Shown here piece by piece: positions 13,590-26,229 of a stretch of 64,000 bases of DNA. Position 1 is the stretch's first letter. Every line of letters begins with the position of its first letter. The DNA comes from Arbacia lixula (Eukaryota > Echinodermata > Echinoidea > Arbacioida > Arbaciidae): positions 15,594,272-15,658,271 of the forward strand of contig OZ022589.1 in assembly GCA_963669155.1 (NCBI GenBank). Reading direction: 5' to 3'. The position numbers and the translations under genes were made by a program. The notes beneath the pieces are model-generated. The model made no database searches. It saw nothing but the letters and a program-made list of their open reading frames with translations, and was not told where the DNA came from.

Positions 13590-14083
13590 TTAAAGGGATA
13601 GTTCAACCAAGAAGAAAATTGGTTTCAATAAAAGGAAACACATGAAAATAGCATATTAGTTAATGTTTGACGAAAATCGGTTAAAGGAAACGAAAGTTTT
13701 GATTTTGTGACGTCACGTGCCAGGTGCTTTCCCATAATTATGTTGTGTACTACTTTTTTTTTAATTATTTTTTTTCATGTTCTTCGATGAAGGAATACAT
13801 TCTTTTCATAACGATATGTGTGTAAAAACATTTGTCTAATGATATATCACAAGCACAGGTGTAATAGTAAATATACTTTTGAGAAAATTTACAATTTCCA
13901 AAAAAGAAAATGTACACAACATATGGGAGAGCATCTCGCATGTGACGTCATAAACTCAAAATTTCAAAATCAAATAAATTTAATTTCCTTTGACTGATTT
14001 TCGTCAAACATCCGCTAATATGTTTCTACCATGTGTCTCCTTTTTTTAAACCAAAATGATTTCAGGATGAACTATCCCTTTAA
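13590..14083. mobile_element. TTAA-flanked MITE, piggyBac-like ends
   Basis: The left end TTAAAGGGATAGTTC is the exact reverse complement of the right end GAACTATCCCTTTAA. Subterminal parts also pair (GACGAAAATCGGTTAAAGGAAA with TTTCCTTTGACTGATTTTCGTC; GTGACGTCA on both sides). There is no coding capacity. TTAA at both ends is the target signature of piggyBac-type elements. Confidence 0.85.
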
Positions 14084-14821
14084 GAGTACTATGCATGAGA
14101 ATTTCATACGTCTCTTTCATTTCTATATGGACGTGCTTAGATGTATGATCACCGGCAGCGCTTGACGTCATTTAGCTATGCGTTTTATCCATAAAGCTGC
14201 CCCTAAACTCGAAAAGATTTAGGGACTTAGTAGGATACCTTTTTTATGTGACTGGATCACTACAAAGCTTTAATGAAGAGCAGTGTTTACATTGATGAAA
14301 CTGTAATGGATATATCATGCCTTTGTAATCATTATTTATTCTTATAATCATTATCAATTAGGTAATTACCATTTCCATTATGGTATTAATATCATGATTA
14401 TTCTTATTACAATGGAGACTCGCCTGAGTCGTCCCCCGTTAACAATTCTTTGATTTGATTTACTCTCCTTATTCTCAAGGGTGTTTCTTTTTTTATTTGA
14501 CTAAGTTTGGTTTGACACGAAACAGTTTCCATTCATTTACAGGATGGAGCAAGCTATCCTTACTACTGGGTGTATGGCTAAAATCTCTTCGTAAATTGAA
14601 AAAGAAAACATTTACAAATGTAAGGAACACACGAAAACAAATGGAAACAAGTGCACTTTGGCAACTTAATACGGAATCCAAGAAAATAGGGGGTAATTCG
14701 TTCATTGGCCTTGTCACATGTGAAGTTATACATTCAAATATGCCAGCTAATACCACTGAACTTTACTCAATTCAGAGCCTTATGCATAATTATGCCTCTG
14801 CCTGACAATACAGACCATTTG

Positions 14822-15215
14822 TTAAAGGGACAGTCCGTCTTGATGCTAACATAGTTAAATCGGTTTTGATTATGTTTACCAAAAAAGGCATCATATAAGT
14901 GAAAGTTACACAAAAATCCGTCAACGAATAAGAAAGTTCTGATTTAAGTTAGGTTTTGATGCCGTAACTTCATGTAACGTATTCCATATGTTAAGCGATG
15001 TACAATTCCATAAAAATGTGAAATATGTTAGATGTGTGTGTAAAAACATGTGTATGACGATATATCATATTGACAAGTTGATATAGCATCCTTTTGAGAA
15101 AATGATAATTTTCAACAAAAAAGGACTCAACTTAAAGCCATATCGCCTGCAAGTGACTTCATAAGTGACTAGCAAAGAAAGAATCAATTTAGAATCAGTA
15201 TGTTTAAAATAGGCA
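14822..15215. mobile_element. Degraded relative of the TTAA MITE
   Basis: It starts TTAAAGGGACAGTCC and shares the internal GTGTGTAAAAACAT...GATATATCA and TTTTGAGAAAAT blocks with the element at 13590 in the same order and orientation. The right terminus is not recognisable. Confidence 0.65.
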
Positions 15216-15219
15216 GTCG

Positions 15220-18200
15220 TGAAATGATCGAAATAACTCTGTTCACACTGTTGACACGGTTGACAGAGGAGCGATAAATATGTAATAAATTGTATGTTTC
15301 ATTAATGTGAACGGCCACTATATCAATGATTAACTCTTTATCCTCCATTGCGGCATGTTCGCACTGGTATTACAACCCGTTCCCGTCATGCCCACAGGGC
15401 AGTACGGAGCTTGGCAGAGAAGGGGTTAGAACGGTAAACAACCTCCATGTGGACGGCCCTCGAGCATGATAATTATATGTGCACCTCACGTTACAACAGA
15501 CCATTTGACCGTCCACCAGGCATCTCCCTTTGCTCCTTTACACATTCAGACGCCATCAAACACGTGTCTGCGGCATGTTAAAGACACCGGTCACCAATGC
15601 TGTAACAGTAGATTCCGTATCAGAATCTTCATGCGTCTTTGCGGCCAACTCTGTAATGGATATTCTTGGAGAATGAAATAACACGTCCTAGTTATGTCCA
15701 ATTTATGTGTTATTGGGACATTCTTGCACAGGTTATACTTGCAAACTTATCTAGCAGTTTATCTAGGACATAGATTATGAAATACTAAAAAGAAACGTAT
15801 TACATGAATGACTCTGAAAATGATGCTACTACCTCTGACAATGCTATTAATAACGAAATGATACTGATATTATTTACAACAATAATAACAGTAGGTGAAT
15901 CTACATACAGTGATAGAAATACACAATTGGTATCAAACTAGCCTATTTCTGTAAAGAATCGGTACGGATGGGACTAAACCCATAAAACACACGCACACAT
16001 TTCAAAGATTGTTTGATTATAGGAAAAACAAAAACAGAACTACCATTTTCATTTTACATTACTTTACCATTAATATACTTAATGCTCTCAATTGTAATTA
16101 TGTCACGTGATTCGTCAGTTTTGTAATCTTTATATCATCATAGCGTTTGCGATTAATATCAGTTTGAGCTACACAACTTTTGTCCGTTGTGTCACTTGTT
16201 GTTAAAATTGTGTTTCACTTTGAGATTCATTAACAAGGGATATTTCCTTTTAACTTTGTCCTTCTCACTTTCCTAGTGGATAATGACAATGCTGTATCTC
16301 ATTCCAGAGCTACATAACGTTCTCGTTAACACATCCGCAACGAATTAACGTCTTCTCTACCGATCTGCCCACCTCGTTTAAATGACACTCAATGGATTTT
16401 ATATTCTTATTTCAAAACTAATTCAATCAATCAAAATATGAGAGGCGAAATGACCTTCTTGCTGCAATACCATCAACATTATCAAAATAAATTGCTTTTG
16501 AAGGCCCATCAGTCTTTTTATTCATGCATTCGCCACAGCAGATTAATGATTCAATTATTGTTGTGTTTGTTTGTGTGGTGAGCATGTCCCTGATTGCATT
16601 TGCATTTGGTGTTCCCCTCCTGTTAACGAGAGTACCTTGAATCTCCCCCCATATACCATCACCGCAAGACAACTCGGTAATCTTGAAATTATCGCCGCCG
16701 TCTCATTCTATAATTAACAGGCGTCGCGTTTCCTTCCAGCGTTATTAGCATTCATTGGTGTTGCCAGCCCACGTGACAATCCCCAGTTATGCATGGTTTG
16801 TGTTTATCGATCGCTTCGGTTCTTTCTGAGAGAGTTCTTAACCCTCCAACCTCTAGACAAGCTGCTGCGCAACAGGACATGCGTGGTACGTGTGTGAGAA
16901 TGCCTCAAAGGTATATACAGAGTTATAGGCGCGGATATGCATGATGATAATTGCATTTGAATAAGCGAGTTCGTAATTACAATGTGCGCATGAGCAGATT
17001 GTTGCTGGTACGAATAACCTCGGGTCAATTGAACAACTCACAGAGTAAATTTAAAATTCATTAGATACTCAACCAGGTTTCTCTTCATTACCATGCAGAT
17101 ATGACAACAATCATTCAGCTTTGAAAGGCAGTAAAAGAACATTCCACCATGTGCACCTGTTTGTATTGTTGTTTTGGGTACATTGTAAAATGTATTCACA
17201 TCCATCATCCTATACGGCTTAATGAACAGATCCCAGTCTGCATTCTAGTAGTATTTATTCAGTGCATTGTCCGACCATCGTGTAACTACGAACTGGTCTA
17301 TTAAGGAAGTGACGTAGTTTTTGTTTGAGAAAAAAAAACACACTTAAGTCTTGCATAACCTGATTTGTGCTACAGACTTTATACGCGTCTATACAAGGGT
17401 TGGTGGTTGTTGTTTTTTGTGTGACGTATTTTGCGGACCTGATGTGATTGTGCATGACGTATAATACATGTAGGACTGCATCTTGCACACAAATTGAAAT
17501 AGCAATGCACGTCCGGCATTGTCTAAAGAATAGAAAAATTCCATGCAGGTAGAATGATTTACTTTTGCGATTTCACGATTTTGTAACTTGTCTGTATCGT
17601 TGTTCTTTGTGTTTAAATGTTTTTTAGTGATTTTTCTTTGTTATTGGCGATCTAACGTGCCATTGAGAACTTGTTGTCCTTGTAATACATAATGTTTCCA
17701 CTAGCCTGGCGGAGAAGGAGTCGAACCATCTTCAAAACGCCACGTGATAATCAGGAACGCTGTAAAGGGCACCTTACAACTGAACAAGTTACATTTAATC
17801 ATAAAAACATCCGTTTGCGCATCGTGGATTTGCTAAAGCTCTACACGTAAATGCATATAGTGATTGTTTAATACATATATTTAATCCTTTACGGATTAGA
17901 TGTAAGGTCATTGTTAGTATAGATCGTTCGTATTTGGTAGAATCGAAAGGGGTAACAGGAAAGAAACGGGAAACCGGTGCTTAAATACGTTTGTTGGTGT
18001 TTGCATGAAATTTGTCTTCTTCTTCATATGTTTTGTATAATTTTTTTTGTTTTCTCTTATTTATTTCCCATTATCTTTCTTTTTTTAATTTCTTCTCTCT
18101 ATCTGTCTCTTTTAATTTGCATTCTTCTTCACAAATGTATATCCATGTTTTTTTTTTCTCCGGCAACCGATGTTAGACTTAAAATTACGTGGGTGGTATA

Positions 18201-18420
18201 GTTTTGTTGTTTACTATATGAATCCTGAAACTGAGAAACAAGCACATCGTTTCTCTCCATCTTCAAAATCTATTAAACCCTAATTATGCAAATGGTAGAT
18301 TTACAAGCTCAACGCGAAATCCACAAGGGGGAGAATTGATAGACGACTGAGTTAGCTATGCATCTCCTATATCATCCATGTATCATCCATGTGTGTAATA
18401 TGGCACTCTTCCGCGTAGCA
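15220..18420. other. No gene seen
   Basis: AT-rich. T-rich at 18020-18160. The short frames at 16427-16672 and 16804-17041 (minus) have no recognisable domain. Confidence 0.55.
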
Positions 18421-18429
18421 CGTCGAAGG

Positions 18430-18640
18430 GGTGGGGTATGTGTGTGTGTGTGGGGGGGGGGGGGGCTTCTTATAAACTCGCCCACTCATAATAAAAATCT
18501 TTCATCGTTTGTCAGGGTATGTTACCATGCCCCCACTGAAAGATGCTACTGAAGAAAGTCAGACGGTCAACAAACAAACAAACACACACGCACACACACA
18601 CACACACATACATACAAGCACACACACACATGCACACACT
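18430..18640. repeat. GT plus G-run, then a CA microsatellite
   Basis: (GT)n runs into a 13-base G-run at about 18450-18463, and (CA)n lies at about 18575-18638. Confidence 0.85.
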
Positions 18641-18649
18641 TCCCAGTGC

Positions 18650-21060
18650 TCTGAATCATGTATGCACTCCTTAAGATCTGTCTAGTCTCGTAGAGAGTAT
18701 ACCCACTTCATCATTTACATGAAGTACCGTTTCCACGAAAAAAAGACGAAGAGGGGAATGCACCTACTTGTTAATATTTCATCGAAATCCTGTGGCGTTC
18801 AATGCTGGTTTTCTTCTTCTTGTTATGTTCCGATCGAAAACGTATCTACAAGTGGCATCGGGTCGAATGCCATGCAAGCAACTGCGTCCCAGTACCAACG
18901 CTATTCTTAACTTTCTGACTTACTTACTGACAGCGTAGTGCACATCTAAATTTGCCGCCCAAGAGATGCCTCCCAACAACACAGTTCTTAGTTACAGTCT
19001 CAGCTTCCTCTACGGACCATTCGTAGTCAAGTCTGGCAATGTTTGTTTGAATAACCTCTTCCCATGATGTCTGAGGTTTACCACGAGTTTCCAATGATAT
19101 AACTTCTTGGGGAGCCGGTTCTCGTCGAAAATTCTTAACGCAAGCAATATTTGTAACAATCGACCAATCAAAAGAAGATGTATGATATATTCACGCCCGG
19201 AGTCGAAACACAAAAAAGCAATTTTTATTTCAAATGCCGGTATGCAATGGCGTTACGTCTATACTAGAGGTGAAATGAGGTAACAATTAGATAGGTTGGG
19301 TGTTGGAAGCGTGTCCGCCTCGTGTAACTGACCCCTGCAATCGGTCCAACGTATCTATCGAATCATATCGCGCTGTGGGCTTAGTTTACCGGATAATTCG
19401 CCAGGAATGATCGATGAAGGCGACTATCTCTTACGAGGTACTGTCATCGCATTCCGCAAATAACAACAGATATATGTATACCCTGGGCGTTCCTCCCTTC
19501 TCTCTATACCTCTAATGATTTATATCTCCGCCCCCCCCCCCCTTATCCCCATCCGTCTTTCCCCTAGTCATCGGACGTTCATTGAGGAGGTCGCATTAAG
19601 CCAGGTATTTGGAGGGCACGAGACAAGAGACAGAGATGAGAAGAATGTTTGCTACTGAATCACTATAGCCAGAGGAGGATGGGAAGGGGGTAGGAAGGGG
19701 GGGGGGGGGGTGGGGAGGGCGATATAATGTTTCGACGTTTACAGATATTGATGTAGGAATGGTGGTGGTATCAGTGGATAAGGTGATGATATTGATGGTG
19801 GTGGTAGTGGTGGTGATGACGACCAAGACGATGCATATGGGAATGATCGGGAAGATTGTGATGACTATGTTACGATGGGAATCATTCAAATTATTGAAAT
19901 AACGAAGTGGCTACAGAACATGTAATATTATATATTCTGGAATGCTATTATTCATCTTTGTATCATATATTTTTTATCCATTACCATGATTATCGAGTTC
20001 AACTCGTATACAAAATTTACCCTACGGGAAAGAACAAAAATACGCTCTCCATGGACAGATGGCTTTTATAGATGAAATTATAAGAGAAAAATCATGCAAA
20101 GTAGTCTAAAGGGACCCATATTGGCCGATTCATACACACAGATTGTCTTTATAGACAGTGTGAAAGGTAGACATGTATGAACGTGACATGTAAGAGTACG
20201 TTCACTCTGAGATCTATGTACTACCATATCGGTTTGACACGCGATCGAGGCTTGGCTATGGGTGTTTGAACGTGAGTTAGACACGTGCATCCTTAAACTC
20301 CCAGGGGAGCTTAAGAAATATCTTTGACAGATATACGAAATCATCTCACGCAAATCCCATCATGACATATCTTTACGTTTTATAATTTGGTTGCCGTAAT
20401 AACATGACAATCATATATCAGTTCGGGTGGATCCAATTACAATTAACCTTTACTCGCCAATTGGCCTGTGACATAAATAATAACCTTCTCATCTATACTT
20501 GAGTTTTGTTGGGTGAATTTACGAGTAGTTGAAAACCGTACCTCATAATTCATAACTCATGTTTGGTCTTAAAGAGAGTAAGGAGTAAGACCAATGATGT
20601 TAATCCACATCACATATCTTATGGAGGAGAGGTATGAACGACTAGCAAACTTAATGAATAATGTTCAGTTTGGGATATTTAAACCCTGATAAAAATATGA
20701 TTTTAATGAAGCCAGACGAACAAAAGCAGATTAACAGAAGTTTGAGAACAATTAAGCAAATGACCAATTTAGGGGATTTTCTTCTGATACTCTTAATTAT
20801 CGGACTCAAAAGCTTTATTAGACAAATTAACTTGGCTCAATCAAGTCACGTTAATCAATTCATAGGCGTTGGCATGGAAATGGCCTGCAGCTCTCATCCA
20901 GGGGACTGTGCACGTTAAAATTCAGCAAAGTTTGGGTGATCGCACCGGGCGATTGACCACGGTGACGCTAAAGGTTGACGTAGATAATCAAATCTGAGTA
21001 ATATGCGTTTGTCAAACCTAAATTGTTATGGAAGCTGTTATGGAAGGATATGAAACAACA
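18650..21060. other. No gene seen; short C, G and GGT tracts
   Basis: C-run near 19532-19543, G-run near 19697-19711, and GGT/GAT-rich sequence at 19755-19830. No coding signal. Confidence 0.5.
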
Positions 21061-21546
21061 AAATGTCGGAAAGTGAAGGAATTAGTCAATTTTATAAGTA
21101 ATACAAATATCTTATATTTCCGGGGTTTTTTTAATGATTCCTCAGTACTTTTCGAAACAAAAGCAAAGTAAAGGATCTGTCATAATCTGCCCTCAACTTC
21201 CTTATAGTTTGCAAACAAACAAAAAAGAAGAAACTCGACCATGATTTTGAAACATCTGTGTGGGTTCTAAAGTGTGCCCATACAGATGTTTGAAAAAAAA
21301 ATATGCTCGAGTTTCTTCTCCTTCCTAACACCTCCCTGGTTTTAGGAAGGGGAAGAAACTCGAGCATAATACATTCGACCATCTGTGTGGGTTCTAAAGC
21401 GTGCTCATGAATGTCAAAAGCATTCCATAATCATGACAATGATTTCATGTTCCATGTGCCGGGCAGATATTCAGCTGTTTCTTTATTTTTTTTAATTGCC
21501 CTTTTGTCTTAAGAAGCTTTGTTTTTGACAAATTAGTTTGTATTCA

Positions 21547-22210
21547 GCCCCCGTCACACTTATTCGGAATCATCAGGAATCAAGCAGAACCAGCCGGAAT
21601 GATTTTTTTTTTAATTCCAGCCACATTCGGGAGGGAATTTCGAATTGATCTTTCTTGGCGGCATGACCTCAATACTCCTCAGTGACTCCTCAATGCTGAC
21701 TGTCGTTGCAGCAACAGCTAGCCGTGCTTTTATGTGATTCGATTCTTCCATGAATGCGATCGGAATGTTTCGAATGTTGTTGAAATATCAGGCCATTCTC
21801 ATTGGGCTTTAAAAAATCGAGAAGTTAGAAAAATCGCAAAGTTAGGGGACCGGGACAATAGGACCGTTCGGCTTTTGGTACGGTTGCCAGGCAAATTTTA
21901 CCCTAACTTCTCGATTTTTTAAGCCCAATGAGAATGGTACTATCTATCGTCAGACTATTTAGAATGCAGTCAGAGTGCTGTTGGACTAAACTTTGAATGC
22001 CGTTCGATATTTTTCCTTTCGAATGCACCTCGAAATTTTTGAGCATTAGCAAAACATTCGGGCCGGACACAAGAATGGACCCGAATATTTGGAATGCACT
22101 GACAATGCAGTCAGAATCTTTAGAATGCACTTCGAATATTCAGGAAAGTGCCAAGAATTTTCTTTCCAACTGCATTCCGGCATATTCCGCCTCTAGTGTG
22201 ACTAGGGTAT
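21547..22210. mobile_element. Inserted element with GTCACACT termini, inside the foldback repeat
   Basis: Comparison with the uninterrupted copy at 38587 shows this block is extra. It begins CCCCCGTCACACT and ends AGTGTGACTAGGG, short terminal inverted repeats. The interior is full of GAATGCA/TCGAAT words in diverged copies. Exact ends and target duplication are uncertain by a few bases. Confidence 0.75.
21788..21943. mobile_element. Innermost short MITE, inside the GTCACACT element
   Basis: CCATTCTCATTGGGCTTTAAAAAATCG and its reverse complement bound a ~145-base block with the same ends as the element at 62661-62815. The core contains a GGACCGGGACAATAGGACCG sequence that is inverted in the other copy. 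Confidence 0.85.
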
Positions 22211-22490
22211 AAGCAAGTTAAGGGCAGAGTATGACAGCTCCTTTACTCTGCTTTGTCTCCAAAATTAATGAGAAATCATTACAAAAATCGGAAATATAAC
22301 ATATTAATTTGATGTTACTTACAAAATTGCCCAATTTCTTCACTTTTCCGACATCTTGTGTATCTGTGGGATTCAACCATTCTCAAAATGATAATAGCTG
22401 TGTATTATCATTAACGGTGTTTGTATGCGTTTGCGTGCAGCGGTAATATTTTACTCGAAAAAAAACGTGTTAATTTTTACAAACCAGTTG

Positions 22491-23030
22491 ATACTTGGTG
22501 TCGCTTTAAATGCAACCCCGATAGTAATGTTAGCTTCATTATATATGCTAAACAGTAATAATAGTAACGATGCGTTGTGATACTTCGGCATTTATCAATT
22601 GTGTTTCGTCGAACCGGGGTTGCTGAAAGCGCCTATACGCAAACATATCTACCGCCGTAACGAGTCATTCACCACTTATTTAATATATATTCCTGCTTTC
22701 ACAGTGGATTAATAAAGTTCGATGGGCCTTTAATTAGCTGTTCAATCTTGATCGTGGGTAGCGTGATTTGTGGTGTCTGTTTTAGTACAAGCAGTGCGTG
22801 GGGGATTCGGGTAACCATCTGATCTGATTTGGTATAGTGCCATTTCAAGACAGCCGCGCAATAATGAAAAATAATGAGCAAAACAGTTTTGTGATATCTA
22901 TCAGTGACAGTCATACAGTTATTAAAAATGTAACTATCCAAAGTCACTAATTGTCTACATCATCTATCTTCCTAATTATTACAGCGCTTCGTTCCGCGTA
23001 TACCTCTCCTCTTGTGTATGTCCTTTATCC
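22491..23030. other. No gene seen
   Basis: AT-rich, featureless. Confidence 0.5.
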
Positions 23031-23039
23031 TCATTTCTC

Positions 23040-23105
23040 TCGCCTCTCCTGTCTTCTTTCTTTCTTTCTTTCTCGTTCTCTTTTTTTCTCATACTTGCTC
23101 TCTCC

Positions 23106-23165
<60 letters not shown>

Positions 23166-23280
23166 ATCTCTCTCACGCATACACATATACAGATAAACAT
23201 CTCTCTCTCTCGCTCTCTCTCTCTGTTTCACACCCCCTCTATAGTTTCTCTGCTTCCATCTTCCTCGCTCTCTCTTTCAT
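23040..23280. repeat. CT microsatellite block
   Basis: Mostly (CT)n with TTTC interruptions. The poly-Ser/Leu frames across it are artefacts. Confidence 0.9.
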
Positions 23281-23284
23281 CGTT

Positions 23285-23450
23285 CCCTTTATAACGTCAA
23301 TTCCGGCCCGAATGCTTCTGCACGTGGGATGAACTTAGATTACACGTTACCCTGGTTACGCTGACAATGATGATGCAATTAGCTCATCTCGTCACATTTA
23401 CGCTTCGATCCAGTATATAGACATGATTGTCGAGAAAAAAAATATATTCT
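23285..23450 (+). repeat. Diverged direct duplication, copy 1
   Basis: It shares TTTATAA, CACGTTRCCNTGGTTACSCTGACAATRATG and CTTCGATCCAGTATA with 24510-24670, offset about 1226 bases. Both copies are preceded by CT-rich sequence. Confidence 0.8.
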
Positions 23451-23514
23451 CTCGCCTGTGTGCATATTTATTCTTCTTTCTCTTATCTCTCATGTATTCC
23501 CCTGTATTCTAGGG

Positions 23515-23695
23515 CTCTCTCTCTCTCTCTCACTTTCTCCCTCTCTCTCTCTCTCTGTCCCTCTTTCTCTCACCTCTCTTATACTTTCCTGTTTTTCGGG
23601 CTCTCTCCTCCTTTCTTTCTTACTCTCTCTCTCTCTTTCTCTCACTTTCTCTTTCTCTTTCTTTCTCTCATTTTCTCCCTCTTTCTTTCTACCTC
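23515..23695. repeat. CT-rich microsatellite
   Basis: (CT)n with frequent TTTC interruptions. Confidence 0.9.
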
Positions 23696-24509
23696 AAATA
23701 TTTGAATATATAACTTCATATCTGAAATATTTGGAGTCCACATTCCAGAAACAAGGAAAGAAATATCATTAAAAACAAATCTATATCGTGTTCGTGATCA
23801 TGTGGTTACATTTGATCTTGTCACATGTTCAATTTTAGCGTTTAAAATACATAATCCCTTGATTCCTTGAACACGAAAAGTGCATCTCCGGTTCTTCACA
23901 TGACAAGGTCATTAACCGCAATTCACTTCCCGTCGTAAAACCGTTTCATAACTCTTGAGTAGAGAACAACAATGCAGATGGGGTATCATGCCTTGGAGGA
24001 TGTCGGACCACTATTCTCCATATCATGGCAACTCAAGCTTCCCTATTTCGAATATTCATCACTATCAGATTACTCTACAATTCCACCCTACCAGTCGACA
24101 GCTCAGGGAAGAGGAACGCCAAACACGAGGAGACGGCACCAGCGAGACAACGTCGATCAATAGAATTGACATGCACCTGTCAGAAGGCTTGCACGATGTT
24201 AGGATGAGAGCCACCTGTAAAGCGAGAGGGTGACATCCTTCTATTGTGCAGCCAGTCGGCTGATGCCATCTCTTGATCTCACCGCAAGAGAAAAATTCGA
24301 CGACAGAGTCGATATCCAGAAGTGCACGGATTTCCCTCTATTTCTCTCTATCCTTCATCTCCATCTATCCTTCCTTCTTTTTTTCCTACACTCTCTTTCT
24401 CTCCCTCTCCCGCACATAAACAACAAAACGTGAACTATCTATTTCTTTCTTTCTATTTATCCCTCTATCTCTCTCACCTTCGAAGCCTGCATTTCCCGCC
24501 TCCTTCACT

Positions 24510-24670
24510 TCTCTTTATAAAGCCAATTCAGGCCTGGACGCTTGTGCATGTGGCATGAAACTAAGACGACACGTTGCCATGGTTACCCTGACAATAATGC
24601 TGCAGTTAGCACACCTCGTCACATTCACACTTCGATCCAGTATAGACATGGCTGTCAAAGAAAATATTTG
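24510..24670 (+). repeat. Diverged direct duplication, copy 2
   Basis: Partner of 23285-23450, roughly 75-80 percent alike by eye. It is followed by a poly-C run (24715-24726) and a CA tract (24836-24873). Confidence 0.8.
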
Positions 24671-24836
24671 TACACCCAATGCTGTTTTTTTTTATCCCTA
24701 ATGCTAACTCCCCACCCCCCCCCCCCGATCCCCACCCCTCCTCCCCAAATGCACACCCGTTCTCATAAAATCCTATCCCCCTCCTCTCCGAAGCTTCATC
24801 CCTCCTCTATTATTACCCCACCTGCTCCTCCACACG

Positions 24837-24868
<32 letters not shown>

Positions 24869-24889
24869 CACACAAACCCATAATGCTGA

Positions 24890-25770
24890 AACACGATCAA
24901 AATAAAGTCCTTTCAATCTTATCAAAGCTATGACCTCTGAATCTAAAATCAACCAAATACAACTTCCCTTCATTTCATATCATTAAAATAGTAACATTAT
25001 GATAGTGTCTGATTAGCAACACCTAAGGATTTGCGATGAGAGTACCACTTTCGTAAATTCGTATTTGCATATTAAATACACTTAACTATGTTAACAGAGC
25101 GACGCACCACACAAACAACACCTAATTGACGTTAATGGATAATTAGATTGACAAAGACGTGTTGAGTATACAAACCCAATCTAAATACTGATTAACGTCA
25201 TATCCTTACGTGTTAACCTCTAAAAGTGCAATATCTTCATTGAGACGACGTTGGATTATAATCACGATTTAGATGTTGTTATCGTGGATAGTGTGAGTGT
25301 TTTTATTTATAGAGTAAATTACATACAATTTGATTGTTATTCTAGGCTATCAATAATGGCAATTTGATGACACTAGCAGCGAAGTACAGTAAGCATGTCA
25401 TAATCTTAATATAACTTGGACAAAACATTTTACGCCATTCTTGTTTGTAAAATATCTTTTTCCATTCATTGGCACTTACGGCTGTCCATCTACTTCTATG
25501 TCTCAATTATTTCCAATGTGCTACCATAGTATCAAATTTATCAGTAACTTAAAATATTCATGTGTTTCATATGCCCCTACTGCTTCTATTTTTTCTATAT
25601 TTCTAGTCACTTCTAGATTTTTCATGCGTGAAATGCTTAAAAACACAACGTAATTACTCTCAAAAGAAATGTATATGAATAATCCCACGTTGTTAATTTC
25701 TACCAATTTTTCAAATAAATGTATCCGTTATTTATCTCACATTTTACAACTTGAGTTCGTTGTCTCACTC
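24890..25770. other. No gene seen
   Basis: AT-rich, no feature. Confidence 0.5.
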
Positions 25771-25774
25771 TAAG

Positions 25775-26200
25775 CATGTAACCTGCTGAATTATGCATGT
25801 CATTTCATGTAATTCAAACTGTATTATCAAGAAGTCCCGGAAAACCACAGAGATTCGATTACACGAAACCTAAGCCACATAGGAAAATCCATGTTCGTTC
25901 ATGGCATATCCATTATATCAATCCCACAGTTTTCTCCTCCATCGTCCAACTATGTTGTTTTTATACAATAATTTTTTGTATCGATCTGACGTTACAAATT
26001 ACGATGTTGAGTTTATCGAGTAACTATTAACAAGGACATGTTTATAAATATCACTTGCTGAACTATGCGCTGTATTAAACGTAATTCAATCCGTATTATA
26101 GAGACTTTCTTCTCAATCACAAGGACTCTTCGTACAAGACACTCATACCGCATAGAGAGGTATACTGTGTCCGAACACGGCGTATTTATGTCTCTTTCAG
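25775..26200 (+). repeat. Diverged tandem duplication, ~275-bp period
   Basis: CTGCTGAATTATGC, GTAATTCAAACTGTATTAT and downstream CACATAGGAAAATCCATG-like text near 25780-25900 recur in diverged form near 26053-26170 (TTGCTGAACTATGC, GTAATTCAATCCGTATTAT). Confidence 0.6.
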
Positions 26201-26229
26201 GAAAGATAGATTTGTAAAACAAAAAAAAT

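Larger units (their letters stand above)
21063..22490. mobile_element. Foldback repeat, split by a nested insertion
   Basis: The left part (21063-21220) is the reverse complement of the right part (from 22210 to about 22390). Both correspond to the sequence at 38795-38945. The middle contains a local hairpin (ATGCTCGAGTTTCTTCTCCTTCC facing GGAAGGGGAAGAAACTCGAGCAT, 21300-21368). The right half is interrupted at 21547-22210. Confidence 0.75.

Noticed and set aside
19280..19350. tRNA-like sequence (TTGGGTGTTGGAAGCGTGTCCGCCTCGTG)
   Set aside because: It resembles part of a tRNA-derived head, but no acceptor-stem pairing or clear B box follows; it is too decayed to call.
23955..24233. 92-codon frame of balanced composition between the duplicated segments
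   Set aside because: It has no family motif. The same block is open in two other frames, and the only donor-like site (ACCT|GTAAAG) has no partner exon.
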